From contig CAVQJI010000040.1 of the NCBI GenBank assembly GCA_963712715.1, forward strand, positions 86,606 to 150,605: DNA of 64,000 nucleotides. The letters are read 5' to 3'. This document shows, one piece after another, positions 55,752 to 64,000 of the stretch. A model generated the notes under the pieces. That model worked only from the letters and a program-made list of their open reading frames with translations, made no database searches and was not told the DNA's origin. Made by a program: the position numbers and the translations under genes. The stretch comes from JAFEDN01 sp963712715. Its GTDB lineage: Bacteria > Pseudomonadota > Gammaproteobacteria > Coxiellales > Coxiellaceae. Every line of letters begins with the position of its first letter. Positions within the stretch are counted from its first letter, which is position 1.

Positions 55752-56765
55752 TTAAATTTCATGAGGTAACCCTGCTTGAACGGGAGCTTCTTTAGATTCC
55801 TTATAAATTTTTTCCACAATTTTAAGAGCCTGATAAGCATCCTGTATACTTGGGTTGCATTGACGTTGTCGCTTAATATCTGTCAAAAACTCAGTAAATT
55901 CTACTTGCCAGGAGTTGTCGGCCATGGGAAATTCCCAAATCGTGGTTTCAGGCGGTCCCATTTCCGGGAGCATTTTGTATAACGATAATCGTTCCACACC
56001 ATAACTTCCACCCAGGCCTTCAATGATCAATTTACCGGTTTTGCCATAAATTTCCATGCTAAAAATATTTTTCCATTCAGTACAACTGGCATGTAGAAAA
56101 GCCACCTGTTTTTTGGGCGTTTTCAGCAGCAAAAAACCATTATCATCCACCGGCATATCCCAAAAGTAAGTGGTGGCAAACCCGGAAATTTCTTCGAAAT
56201 CTCCGAGAAACCAGCGTGCTAAATCAATTAAATGCACACCCTGATCGATCAATTCGCCGCCTCCGGAGATTTCCGGGACAGCCCGCCATTCTTTCTCATA
56301 ACCTGGGCGGCCGCCGTGACCATAGCGCGAACGGATATACATTAATTCTCCAATGGTCTGATCAGCCACTAACCGCCAGGCTTTTTGAAAGGCGCGGTGA
56401 TAACGATGGTTAAATCCCACTCGCACGCAGCTATTAAAATTTTTTAGTGCGGATAACACCGGTTCTAATTCGTGTGCTGCGCAGGCGGCGGGTTTCTCCA
56501 CTAAAACATGTTTGTTAGCGCGAACGGCGGATAAAGTAATTTCCGCCAGAGAATTGTGAGGAGTAGCGACTATCACGATATCAACAGGAGCGTCCCGCAT
56601 TAATTCCTGCCAATGCGGGTAACTTTTTACAGATGGGTATTTTTCAGCAAGTTGTTGCGCTTTTGCAAGATTTTGATCGGCACAAGCGACTAATTGTGCG
56701 CCATCCAGAAACTGCGCCCGTTTTTGACCGATTAATCCACACCCAATAATACCCACTTTTAGCAT
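55752..56765 (-). CDS. Gfo/Idh/MocA-family oxidoreductase
   Basis: The 337-residue protein has an N-terminal Rossmann fold (VGIIGCGLIGQKRAQFL), the VATPHNSLAEI and EKPAACAAHEL blocks (catalytic Lys in EKP) and a C-terminal alpha/beta domain. Members oxidise or reduce sugars or sugar nucleotides. I chose ATG 56765 (MLKVGIIG), with GGAAC upstream and 4 bp from the end of the preceding gene; an ATG at 56786 would overlap it. It probably acts on the operon's heptose. Confidence 0.88.
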   Translation of the reverse strand: MLKVGIIGCGLIGQKRAQFLDGAQLVACADQNLAKAQQLAEKYPSVKSYPHWQELMRDAPVDIVIVATPHNSLAEITLSAVRANKHVLVEKPAACAAHELEPVLSALKNFNSCVRVGFNHRYHRAFQKAWRLVADQTIGELMYIRSRYGHGGRPGYEKEWRAVPEISGGGELIDQGVHLIDLARWFLGDFEEISGFATTYFWDMPVDDNGFLLLKTPKKQVAFLHASCTEWKNIFSMEIYGKTGKLIIEGLGGSYGVERLSLYKMLPEMGPPETTIWEFPMADNSWQVEFTEFLTDIKRQRQCNPSIQDAYQALKIVEKIYKESKEAPVQAGLPHEI

Positions 56766-56769
56766 AAAA

Positions 56770-57630
56770 TTAGTTCCAGCTTTCACCGCGGTCGGTAGGA
56801 ATTATTCGGCGCAAGGTAAAAATATCCGAATTTTGTAATTGCTGTTTATAAGTGGATAAATTTTCCCAGGGATCCCAAATGGCGCTAATCAGCCTGCCAG
56901 TGATGCCATCACTGGCATTAGAAGCCAAATACACACATAAATCTGCGCCTTTAGATAAAGGAGCGCCTCCTTCCGCTTTTTGTTTTAATAATTGCTGAAA
57001 GAATTCCTCGCCGATTTTGTCGGGACCGGCGGCGAGGACGTCGTCCAGTAAGCGGGTATTCATGGCGCCGGGAGCCACTGAATTAACATCAATATTGAAA
57101 TTTTTTACTTCCATCGCCAGCGTTTCACCAAACCGGACGACGGCTGCTTTTGACGCGGCATAAGCGCTCATACAGGGCATGGGTTTGGTGGCTCCTCCCC
57201 CGGACAGTAAGATTATTTTTCCATAGCCATTTTTTTTTAAATAGGGCAGAGCAAATTTGCAAACAAGAACAGTGCCTTTTAAATTGATATCGATGGCATC
57301 AGACCATTCTTCCCAGTTAACCCTGTCGATGGGTCCTTTGGCGCCGTGAACGCCCGCGTTGGAGACAATAATATCAATGCCACCCATCTGTTGATCGGCG
57401 GTCTGTACAAGTCGCTCGACGTCTCCCGGTTTAGAGACGTCGGCGCAAACACTGGCTATTGTCGAGTCAACAAAAGTTTTTTTTAAATCGGCAATGGCTG
57501 CTTCTAAATTTTTGTTTTGACGTGCGCACAAAGTCACCGCTGCGCCCTGTTTTAAAAAAGCTTCAGCCACCGCCAGACCAAACCCCTGGCTGGCTCCGGT
57601 AATGATCGCTTTACGCCCTTTTAGTTGCAT
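56770..57630 (-). CDS. Short-chain dehydrogenase/reductase
   Basis: The 286-residue classical SDR has TGASQGFGLAVAEAF for cofactor binding, NAGVHG, catalytic Ser in ILLSGGG and Y-x3-K in SAYAASKAAVVRFG, so it should be active. About 30 residues extend past the usual SDR end (TYKQQLQNSDIFTLRRIIP). It overlaps the epimerase gene by 10 bp. A role in modifying a nucleotide sugar is inferred from the operon. Confidence 0.9.
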   Translation of the reverse strand: MQLKGRKAIITGASQGFGLAVAEAFLKQGAAVTLCARQNKNLEAAIADLKKTFVDSTIASVCADVSKPGDVERLVQTADQQMGGIDIIVSNAGVHGAKGPIDRVNWEEWSDAIDINLKGTVLVCKFALPYLKKNGYGKIILLSGGGATKPMPCMSAYAASKAAVVRFGETLAMEVKNFNIDVNSVAPGAMNTRLLDDVLAAGPDKIGEEFFQQLLKQKAEGGAPLSKGADLCVYLASNASDGITGRLISAIWDPWENLSTYKQQLQNSDIFTLRRIIPTDRGESWN

Positions 57631-58613
57631 AAGATTTTTTCCATTGCGCTGGCTCTTTCTATCAGCAATTGCGGATTTTTTTGAAGAAAATTCAGTGTGG
57701 CGATAACACTTTCACGAATATTCAGTTTGGGTTGCCAACCTAATTGGCGGATGCGGGAACAATCCAGAAAAATAAAGGGATTATCGCCGATCCAGCCTTT
57801 TTCTCCTCCGGAATAAATTCTTTGCGGATTTAACTGTAATTGCTCACAAATCCAGTCAATGGATTGATTGACCTGGCAGTATTCATCGGTGCCCAAATTA
57901 AAAATATTCACCGCACCGTGAGCTTTTTCCAGCGCCAGGAAAATCGCATCGATACAATCCTGAATATATAAGTACGATTTTTTTTGTTGGCCATTCCCCA
58001 ATATTTCCAAACGCCTTGGATCTTTTAATAATTTTTTATAAAAATCGAAAACGTGGCCATGGGTGTAGCGTTCTCCCAGTATGGACACAAATCTGAATAT
58101 ATAAGCCTGAAAATTGAAACCTTCGCAATAAGCCTGGATTAAGCCTTCGGCGGCTAATTTGGATGCTCCGTAGAGAGAGGTTTGCACCGGAAAGAAAGCG
58201 GATTCAGGCGTCGGAATCACCGGCGCTTCACCATAAACAGAGCCCGTTGAGGAAAAAACAATTTTTTTCGCATTGTTAATGCGCATGGCTTCCAAAACAT
58301 TAAAAGTAGCCAGTGTATTTTGTTGCAAATCTTTATGAGGATGATGAGTACCAAAGCGTACATCCGCGTTGGCCGCAAGGTGAAACACAATATCGCAATT
58401 CACGAGAGTCTTTTTCAGAAAATCCTGATCCAGTAAGTCGCCCTTGGCAAATGTAAATTTTTGAGAAGAAAATGCATTTTCCAGAAAATGCTCAAAACCG
58501 GTGGAGAGATTATCAATACCGATGACTTCGCTCCCGTTTTCTAATAAGCGATCAACCAACTGGCTTCCAATAAACCCTGCACAACCCGTCACCAGACACC
58601 GCATATTCCGCAT
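57621..58613 (-). CDS. NAD-dependent sugar epimerase/dehydratase
   Basis: The 330-residue extended SDR has CLVTGCAGFIGSQLVDRLLE, FHLAANADVRFG, the SSTGSVYGEA loop and catalytic Y-x3-K in SLYGASKLAAE. It resembles UDP-glucose 4-epimerase and GDP-sugar epimerases. It is the first gene of the minus-strand operon that ends at 51149. The start at 58613 or the third codon further (58604) cannot be decided. AAAGGAAAT lies 11-19 nt upstream. Confidence 0.9.
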   Translation of the reverse strand: MRNMRCLVTGCAGFIGSQLVDRLLENGSEVIGIDNLSTGFEHFLENAFSSQKFTFAKGDLLDQDFLKKTLVNCDIVFHLAANADVRFGTHHPHKDLQQNTLATFNVLEAMRINNAKKIVFSSTGSVYGEAPVIPTPESAFFPVQTSLYGASKLAAEGLIQAYCEGFNFQAYIFRFVSILGERYTHGHVFDFYKKLLKDPRRLEILGNGQQKKSYLYIQDCIDAIFLALEKAHGAVNIFNLGTDEYCQVNQSIDWICEQLQLNPQRIYSGGEKGWIGDNPFIFLDCSRIRQLGWQPKLNIRESVIATLNFLQKNPQLLIERASAMEKILCN

Positions 58614-58753
58614 AAATTTTTAATTTCCTTTGAATTATTAAAACCTTATAATGCCATAAATTTCAAACTGGGGCAATTAACAGCATGTCGTGAAGTCGGG
58701 CTTAATCGTCTTTCTGCACTCCGGAAATATGAATTAAGCCGAGAAATCGCAGT

Positions 58754-58929
58754 GAGTCACTCAAAGTGCCAAACGCTGCACTGGCTTTGGGGCTGGCGGG
58801 GGTACTTCACTTCGTGGAAAAAATTACGCTAAACGTTCTCAGACCGATTTTCTCTCTGACCTTTTCTCCCAGATCAAGGGGTACCCCCGCCAGCCCCAAA
58901 GCGCAGCGTTAGGGCACTTTGAGTGACTC
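58754..58929. repeat. Long perfect-arm palindrome upstream of two operons
   Basis: GAGTCACTCAAAGTGCC.. on the left pairs with ..GGGCACTTTGAGTGACTC on the right, and the inner arms GGGGCTGGCGGGGGTAC and GTACCCCCGCCAGCCCC are also complementary. The stem is about 50 bp with few mismatches and the loop about 75 nt. It is the only copy in the window. It lies in the 393-bp region between the divergent heptose and export operons, where no other feature could be recognised. Confidence 0.85.
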
Positions 58930-59006
58930 CCTGCGAACTCCCGGATTCACGGCTATTTCCGGGGACGGGTGCAAGAACAAGGATTCGACCTGCTGTTTAA
59001 ATTTTA

Positions 59007-59483
59007 ATGAGTATGGACTCTCTGCGGGGGTTGCGTTATGATCACAAAATCATGGATGTGACTCAATTTCTGGCCAGTAGTTCGCTATTTTCACGTTTAA
59101 GCACGGCGGCTATTTATCGTCTGGTTGAACTGGCCCAAATGCATGTTTTTAATTCGGGTGATCGGATTCTTCAGGAAGGTCAACCTGGTCTGGGTTGTTA
59201 TATTATTCTCAGTGGTAAAGTCGCGGTGGTCAAAGGAGTCGATACTCCGCGCCGGAAATTTATCGCCGAATTAGGGAAGGGGGAGATTATTGGCGAACTG
59301 TCCGTCATCGATGACCGGCCTCATTCTGCTTCCGTCCACGCTTTGGAAAAAACACAATGCCTGATGATCGAACGTTGGGATTTTAAGGCACAAATGCAGG
59401 CATATCCTGAAATCGCACTCGAATTACTACCCGTCCTGGCCGCTCGATTACGTGCGTCGCTTGACTATTCAGAAGGTGAATAA
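59007..59483 (+). CDS. Cyclic nucleotide-binding domain protein
   Basis: The 158-residue protein is a single cNMP-binding domain (Crp N-terminal type): FNSGDRILQEGQPGLGCYII, LSGKVAVVKG, GEIIGELSVIDDRPHSASV with the phosphate-binding cassette. No helix-turn-helix follows. It is the first gene of an NHLM-type export operon; such domains often accompany these exporters and may gate them. The start could also be 59013 or 59052. Its stop overlaps the next ATG (TAATG). Confidence 0.85.
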   Translation: MSMDSLRGLRYDHKIMDVTQFLASSSLFSRLSTAAIYRLVELAQMHVFNSGDRILQEGQPGLGCYIILSGKVAVVKGVDTPRRKFIAELGKGEIIGELSVIDDRPHSASVHALEKTQCLMIERWDFKAQMQAYPEIALELLPVLAARLRASLDYSEGE

Positions 59484-60028
59484 TGTCGAGCGAGCAAAAA
59501 GAATCCCAATCTCCCTTTCGACAGCAGGCATTAGAATATATTGCCACGCCTAAAGCGATGGATGATTTCGTACAAGTCACCCCTCTTTCGGCATGGGCGA
59601 TGGCGCTTGCTTTGTGGCTGATTGCAGCGGCATTTATTGTGTGGATTTTTTTTGGCGCCGTTGCGACTCATGTTCCCGGTAAAGGCATGGTATTGACGCA
59701 AAATGAAGCCATTCTCTATGTTTCGGCTTTGGAAACCAAAGATCTGCATCCAGGAATAACCGTGCATGTCAGCAGAAGAAGCAGGAGGAAGCAGTGGGAA
59801 TATAAACGCATTTCCGGCAAAGTGACCTCTGTTGAAAACTTACCGGCTACTCCCGGCGAAATGCTGGAAACCTTAAAAAACCCCAGCCTGGTGAGCTATT
59901 TTTTACAAGCGGGGCCGGTGGTCACCCTGCGTATTCGGATGTCGGATTCATTACCTCCAGGCTCGTTAATAGATGCACGGATGACTACTCGCCGCCAAAC
60001 CCCTTTATCTTTAATACTGCTGAGATAA
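59483..60028 (+). CDS. NHLM-type secretion protein (short HlyD-like)
   Basis: The 181-residue protein has one membrane anchor (about 33-58, WAMALALWLIAAAFIVWIFF) preceded by the family stretch EYIATPKAMDDFVQVTP, and a short periplasmic part with SGKVTSVENLPATPGEMLET. It matches NHLM bacteriocin-system secretion proteins at both ends but lacks the central coiled coil and most of the lipoyl domain found in ordinary HlyD proteins. It probably links the two ABC transporters to the periplasm. It is coupled to the genes on either side. Confidence 0.75.
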   Translation: MSSEQKESQSPFRQQALEYIATPKAMDDFVQVTPLSAWAMALALWLIAAAFIVWIFFGAVATHVPGKGMVLTQNEAILYVSALETKDLHPGITVHVSRRSRRKQWEYKRISGKVTSVENLPATPGEMLETLKNPSLVSYFLQAGPVVTLRIRMSDSLPPGSLIDARMTTRRQTPLSLILLR

Positions 60029-60033
60029 TTGTC

Positions 60034-62227
60034 ATGCCATGGAAACAGTGGTTAAAAAAATTAATTAAAAAATTCCGCCGTGAACGTACCCCGCCGATAT
60101 TACAGATGGACAGCGCCGAATGTGGTGCGGTCGCGTTAGCCATTATAATGGCTTATTTTGGCCGTTACGTACCACTTTCTGAAGTACGGGAGGCTTGTGA
60201 CGTCAGCCGCGACGGCAGCAAGGCGATCAATATCATCAAAGCGGCACGCCGCTATGGTCTCGATGCTCATGGTATGCAGTTAAATCTGGATAATGTGCAA
60301 CTGCTGCCGCCGCCGTTTATTATTTATTGGCAATTTAATCATTTTTTAATTCTTGAAGGTTTCGAAGGCGATCACGTGTATCTGAATGATCCTGCCACAG
60401 GTCCCCGAACCGAAACGATCGAAGAATTTTCCCGGAGTTTTACCGGTGTGGCGTTGTTTATGACTCCGAATGTCCATTTTCTGCCTGGGGGTAAAGCGGA
60501 GCCCGGCATTTTTAAATTATTGTGGCAATATCTGGCGGGATCCCACGGAAGTTTTTTTTATATTATTTTCGTGGCTCTGTCACTCGCTCTTCCCATGGCG
60601 GGACTGGCCTTTTTGACTAAAATATTTTTAGATAATATTTTATTGGGCGGTCAGCACGATTGGCTACCCGGTTTACTGCTCGCCATGCTGGGCGCCGCAT
60701 TAATGATGGGCGCTTTGACGTGGCTAAAGCGTTATTATCTCATACGTCTCTATATGAAATTAAAACTCAGCGGCGCTTTAAAATTTTTCTGGCGACTGCT
60801 GCATTTACCCTTAAGTTTTTTTCAACAGCGCGCTTCTGGCGATATCGCGGAACGGGTGGAAGCGCACAGTTATCTGGCAAATACCCTCGCAGATAAAATG
60901 ACCCATAATATAGCGGGTTTATTGACGATGTTGGTATTGGGCGCCGCGATGTTGTTACTCAGCGTACCATTAGCGATCATCAATCTGGCAATGGCTCTGA
61001 TTAATTTTTTATTATTATGGATGGTGTCACGGCGCAATGCTGATTTGAGCAAACGCTTTGCCCAGACCGCAGGAAAATTATCCGGTATAGAAATGAACGG
61101 CATTCAAATTATTGAAACTTTAAAAGCGAATGCGGTGGAAGATCAGTTTTTTAATTATTGGGCTGCTGTCCATGCACAAAAAATTTCCTGTGAGCAACGC
61201 ATGGAAATCAGTGAAGAAATCCTGAAAATTCTTCCGGTTTTATTACCAGGGATTAAATATCGTTGCGTTACTGGCGATAGGCTCCTGGCTTATTTTAAAA
61301 GGCATGCTCACGCCGGGAGGGTTAATTGCTCTGCAATTATTGATGATGGGTTTTAACCAGCCGTTGATAGAATTACTGGAAGCCGGTGAGCATTTCAATA
61401 AATTAAAAGGTAACGTGGCGCGAATGTTAGATATCAATCATCATTCTCTGGAAACTATTTTAAATAATTCGGACAGCTCAAAGACTCTGTTAGCGTCGAC
61501 CGATTCTCCCATTTTAGAATTGCGCAATATTGAATTCGGGTATTCCCGTTTGGAACCGCCGATTCTGGACAGTATTTCCCTGCGGATTAAAGCAGGAGAA
61601 CGTGTCGCCGTGGTCGGACCTACGGGAGGGGGAAAGTCCAGCATTGCTCAATTAATTTGTGGATTATTTGCACCCTGGTCCGGAGAAATTTTGGTGCAGG
61701 GTGTGCCATTAGCAAACATTTCCCGCGCAGAATTGGCGCGATTTATGGGTTTGGTCGACCAGCAAATTTTTCTGTTCGCCGCGACGATACGGGAAAACTT
61801 GACTCTGTGGAACCGGCAAATTTCAGACGCGCATATTTATCAAGCGCTTCAAATCGCAGAGATTGCCGATACCGTGCGTGAACGCGGCGGCCTGGATTGC
61901 TGGGTTGAAGAAGGCGGAAAAAATTTTAGCGGAGGCCAAGTGCAACGGCTGGAAATTGCCCGCGCCTTGATTGGAAAGCCTGAGCTATTAATTCTGGATG
62001 AAGCGACAGCGGCGCTGGATCCGCTGATTGAACAGAAAATTTATGCCAATTTGCAACGACAACAGTGTACTTTAATTATTATCGCGCATCGCCTCAGCGC
62101 TATCCGTGACTGCGATCAAATTGTGGTGATCGACAAAGGTAAAATTATTCAGCACGGGCATCATGAAGATTTGATCCAGAGTGGTCATGGTTTATATAAA
62201 GATCTGGTGAGTCTGGAGATTCAATGA
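60034..62227 (+). pseudogene. NHLM-type ABC transporter with C39 peptidase domain, frameshifted
   Basis: The two frames together give about 730 residues, the usual length. The N-terminal C39 peptidase has Cys30 in QMDSAECGAVAL, His103 in FNHFLILEGF and Asp119 in NDPATGP, so leader cleavage after a double-glycine-type site is expected. Six membrane segments follow, then an ATPase with Walker A VGPTGGGKSSIAQL, signature FSGGQVQRLEIARAL and Walker B LLILDEATAALD. One extra A near 61254-61257 (ATTAAATATC) breaks the frame before the last membrane segments. It ends in an ATGA overlap with the next gene. Confidence 0.88.
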
Positions 62228-64000
62228 ATTCATTACTGCAGGATTTTGACTTAATGTATACGGCCTGCGAAAGGGTGGCCAGGCATAAAAAAATTAAATT
62301 AGTCAGACCTCAGTTTTCAGCACAGACTGGCGATTTATTTGATTTTATCCAGAAAATCGCTGAAGCCTCTGATGTACGGGTTCGTAAAATATCTTTTTCC
62401 GGCGAATGGTGGAAAAAGGATGCGGGCGCTTTAATTGGCTTTTATCAAAACGAACCGTGCGTTTTGTTGCCGAAAAAAATGGGCGGCTATCAATTAGTGG
62501 ATATTCAGCGAGGCCGGCGAATAAAAATTTCCCCCAAAATAGCCGCGCAACTGTCACCGCATGGCTTTTATTTATATTCGCCATTGCCGGCAAATATAAG
62601 GCGAATTAAAGATTTATTTCGCTTCTCGGTATCCGAAGTGAAAAAAGATTTTAGATTTTTTGCTATCGTACAAATACTTTTAAGTTTTTTTACTTTGGTC
62701 GTTCCAGTGACCGTGGGATATCTCTTTAATGTCGTCATCCCCAATGTGGATATTCCATTATTATGGGAAGTCATGAGTGTACTTTTTATAAATGCCTGGA
62801 TAATCACTTTATTCCAGACAGCCCAAACGACTGCGCTCATCCGCATCCGCTTTAAGTTGGAAGCCATGATGGGTCCGGCGATATGGGATAGAATTTTAAA
62901 ATTCCCATTGCGATTTTTTCGGCGCTTTTCTGCTGGCGATTTGCTTTTTCGAGCCGACGTCATCAGCGATATCCAGAATAGTATTACCCGATTTTCACTG
63001 TTAACGGTGGCTAACGGTTTTACCTTGGTGCTGACCTTACTTCTGTTATTTTATTACAGCCCGGCATTGGCAGGAGTGACATTAGTGTTGGCATTGCTTA
63101 TCGTGCTGATAGCATTGTCGATTAACTTTCGCCAATTACGATTTATGAGTCGACTTTATTATCATTTCGGACAGTTTATTGGCTTCGTTTTAGAAATCAT
63201 TCTGGGTATATCGAAAATACGTGTCACGAATGCCACATCGCGGATCTTTGATCTTTGGGCCGGGCGATTGGCGCAACGCAGTCAGTCTGAACTTCACATG
63301 AAGTTTCATCAGTTAGCTCTGGAAATATTAATAGCGTTTATGACCGTGGGTAATCCGTTAGTGCTTTATGCGCTGGTACAATGGTTAAACCCGCAATTAT
63401 CCTTTGGAGATTTTGTCGCATTTAATGCTGGGTACACCTTATTTTTCTTCACTTTATTCAGAATGACTTCCGCATTGGCAGACACGTGGCGGATTGTACC
63501 CTTGTGGAAAAAATCCCGAACTCTGTTGATTGCTAAAATTGAGCGTGAAATCAGTCATGCCGATCCAGGTGAACTCAGCGGCAATATCGTTATGAAGAAT
63601 ATTGTTTTTCGTTATCACACGAATGATCAGCCCTTATTTAAAGATTTTTCTTTATCCATTCAGGCTGGAGAATTTATTGCGGTGGTGGGACCTTCCGGTT
63701 CTGGAAAATCCACCTTATTTCGATTATTATTGGGATTCGAGGAGCCTGAGGACGGAGAAATTTATTACAACGAAATTAATTTGAAAACGTTAAGATTGGC
63801 GGCAGTTCGCAGACAAATCGGCGTAGTCATTCAAAACAGCACGTTGATTCCGGGTACTATTTTCGCCAATATCACCGGGAATTCCATGCAAATGTCCCGA
63901 CTGGAAGCCTGGGAAATCGCCGAAAAAGTGGGTCTTGGCGAATTTATTAAATATTTACCGATGCAAATGGATACGTTAATTACAGAAGGGGCCATTACTT
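62224..64000 (+). CDS. NHLM-type ABC transporter without peptidase (3' end outside window)
   Basis: At least 592 codons are open from ATG 62224 to the window edge. The N-terminal region (ISFSGEWWKKDAGALIGFY, LLPKKMGGYQLVD) is typical of the second NHLM transporter. Membrane segments follow (about 140-420), then an ATPase domain with Walker A VGPSGSGKSTLFRLLLG near residue 490 and Q-loop VIQNSTLIPGTI. The signature and Walker B lie beyond the window. With the previous gene it probably forms a heterodimeric peptide exporter. Confidence 0.85.
   Translation, partial: MNSLLQDFDLMYTACERVARHKKIKLVRPQFSAQTGDLFDFIQKIAEASDVRVRKISFSGEWWKKDAGALIGFYQNEPCVLLPKKMGGYQLVDIQRGRRIKISPKIAAQLSPHGFYLYSPLPANIRRIKDLFRFSVSEVKKDFRFFAIVQILLSFFTLVVPVTVGYLFNVVIPNVDIPLLWEVMSVLFINAWIITLFQTAQTTALIRIRFKLEAMMGPAIWDRILKFPLRFFRRFSAGDLLFRADVISDIQNSITRFSLLTVANGFTLVLTLLLLFYYSPALAGVTLVLALLIVLIALSINFRQLRFMSRLYYHFGQFIGFVLEIILGISKIRVTNATSRIFDLWAGRLAQRSQSELHMKFHQLALEILIAFMTVGNPLVLYALVQWLNPQLSFGDFVAFNAGYTLFFFTLFRMTSALADTWRIVPLWKKSRTLLIAKIEREISHADPGELSGNIVMKNIVFRYHTNDQPLFKDFSLSIQAGEFIAVVGPSGSGKSTLFRLLLGFEEPEDGEIYYNEINLKTLRLAAVRRQIGVVIQNSTLIPGTIFANITGNSMQMSRLEAWEIAEKVGLGEFIKYLPMQMDTLITEGAIT

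Overview
The window looks like the chromosome of a gammaproteobacterium, most likely a host-associated member of the Legionellales (Legionella/Coxiella/Aquicella-like). That placement is an inference. It rests on gammaproteobacterial housekeeping genes (glyA-nrdR-nusB, uvrA/ssb, xseB-ispA, lgt-thyA, Mla-type lipid transport), several large proteins with eukaryote-like features (leucine-rich repeats, an F-box-like segment with a C-terminal CaaX box, S/T-P-x-K and KEN motifs), and a very high load of interspersed hairpin repeats. No rRNA, tRNA or CRISPR array was found.

Layout. 0-3.1 kb: end of a flavin oxidoreductase, then glyA, nrdR, nusB. 3.1-8.2 kb: repeats and two insertion sequences. An IS110-type element sits inside one arm of a REP-like palindrome. 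An ISAs1-type element with about 328-bp terminal inverted repeats and an 8-bp target duplication splits a small gene that can be rejoined in frame. 8.3-16.1 kb: DUF488 and DUF4142 genes, phhA, then an accessory patch with a dinD remnant, a 1123-residue leucine-rich-repeat protein, the tail of a lost paralogue, a truncated second phhA and a RhuM-Fic gene with an in-frame amber codon. 16.4-23.5 kb: uvrA (frameshifted), yajR, ssb, a TauE/SafE transporter (frameshifted), xseB, ispA. 23.6-35.8 kb: several candidate effectors interleaved with a carboxypeptidase, Nudix, DHA2 and MATE transporters and a DEAD-box helicase. 35.8-51.1 kb: anmK, kup, terC, msrA, an Mla-type ABC operon, lgt, thyA, an aldehyde dehydrogenase and an Rpn-type nuclease.

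51.1-58.6 kb is one tightly overlapping minus-strand operon. It encodes the GDP-D-glycero-D-manno-heptose pathway (gmhA, hddA, gmhB, hddC), a transaldolase that could supply sedoheptulose 7-phosphate, three NAD(P)-dependent sugar-modifying enzymes and a membrane-anchored glycosyltransferase. The likely job is making a modified heptose for LPS or another surface glycan. 59.0-64.0 kb is an NHLM-type peptide (RiPP/bacteriocin) export operon: a cyclic-nucleotide-binding protein, a short HlyD-like protein, a C39-peptidase ABC transporter and a second ABC transporter that runs off the window.

Two themes recur. First, at least five families of structured repeats fill the intergenic spaces, some nested in each other. 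The non-coding end of the IS110 element contains short stretches matching both its own end and the REP it interrupts, as expected of a bridge RNA. Second, seven otherwise complete genes carry a single 1-nt frameshift and one a single nonsense codon, so either the genome is decaying or the sequence has indel errors.
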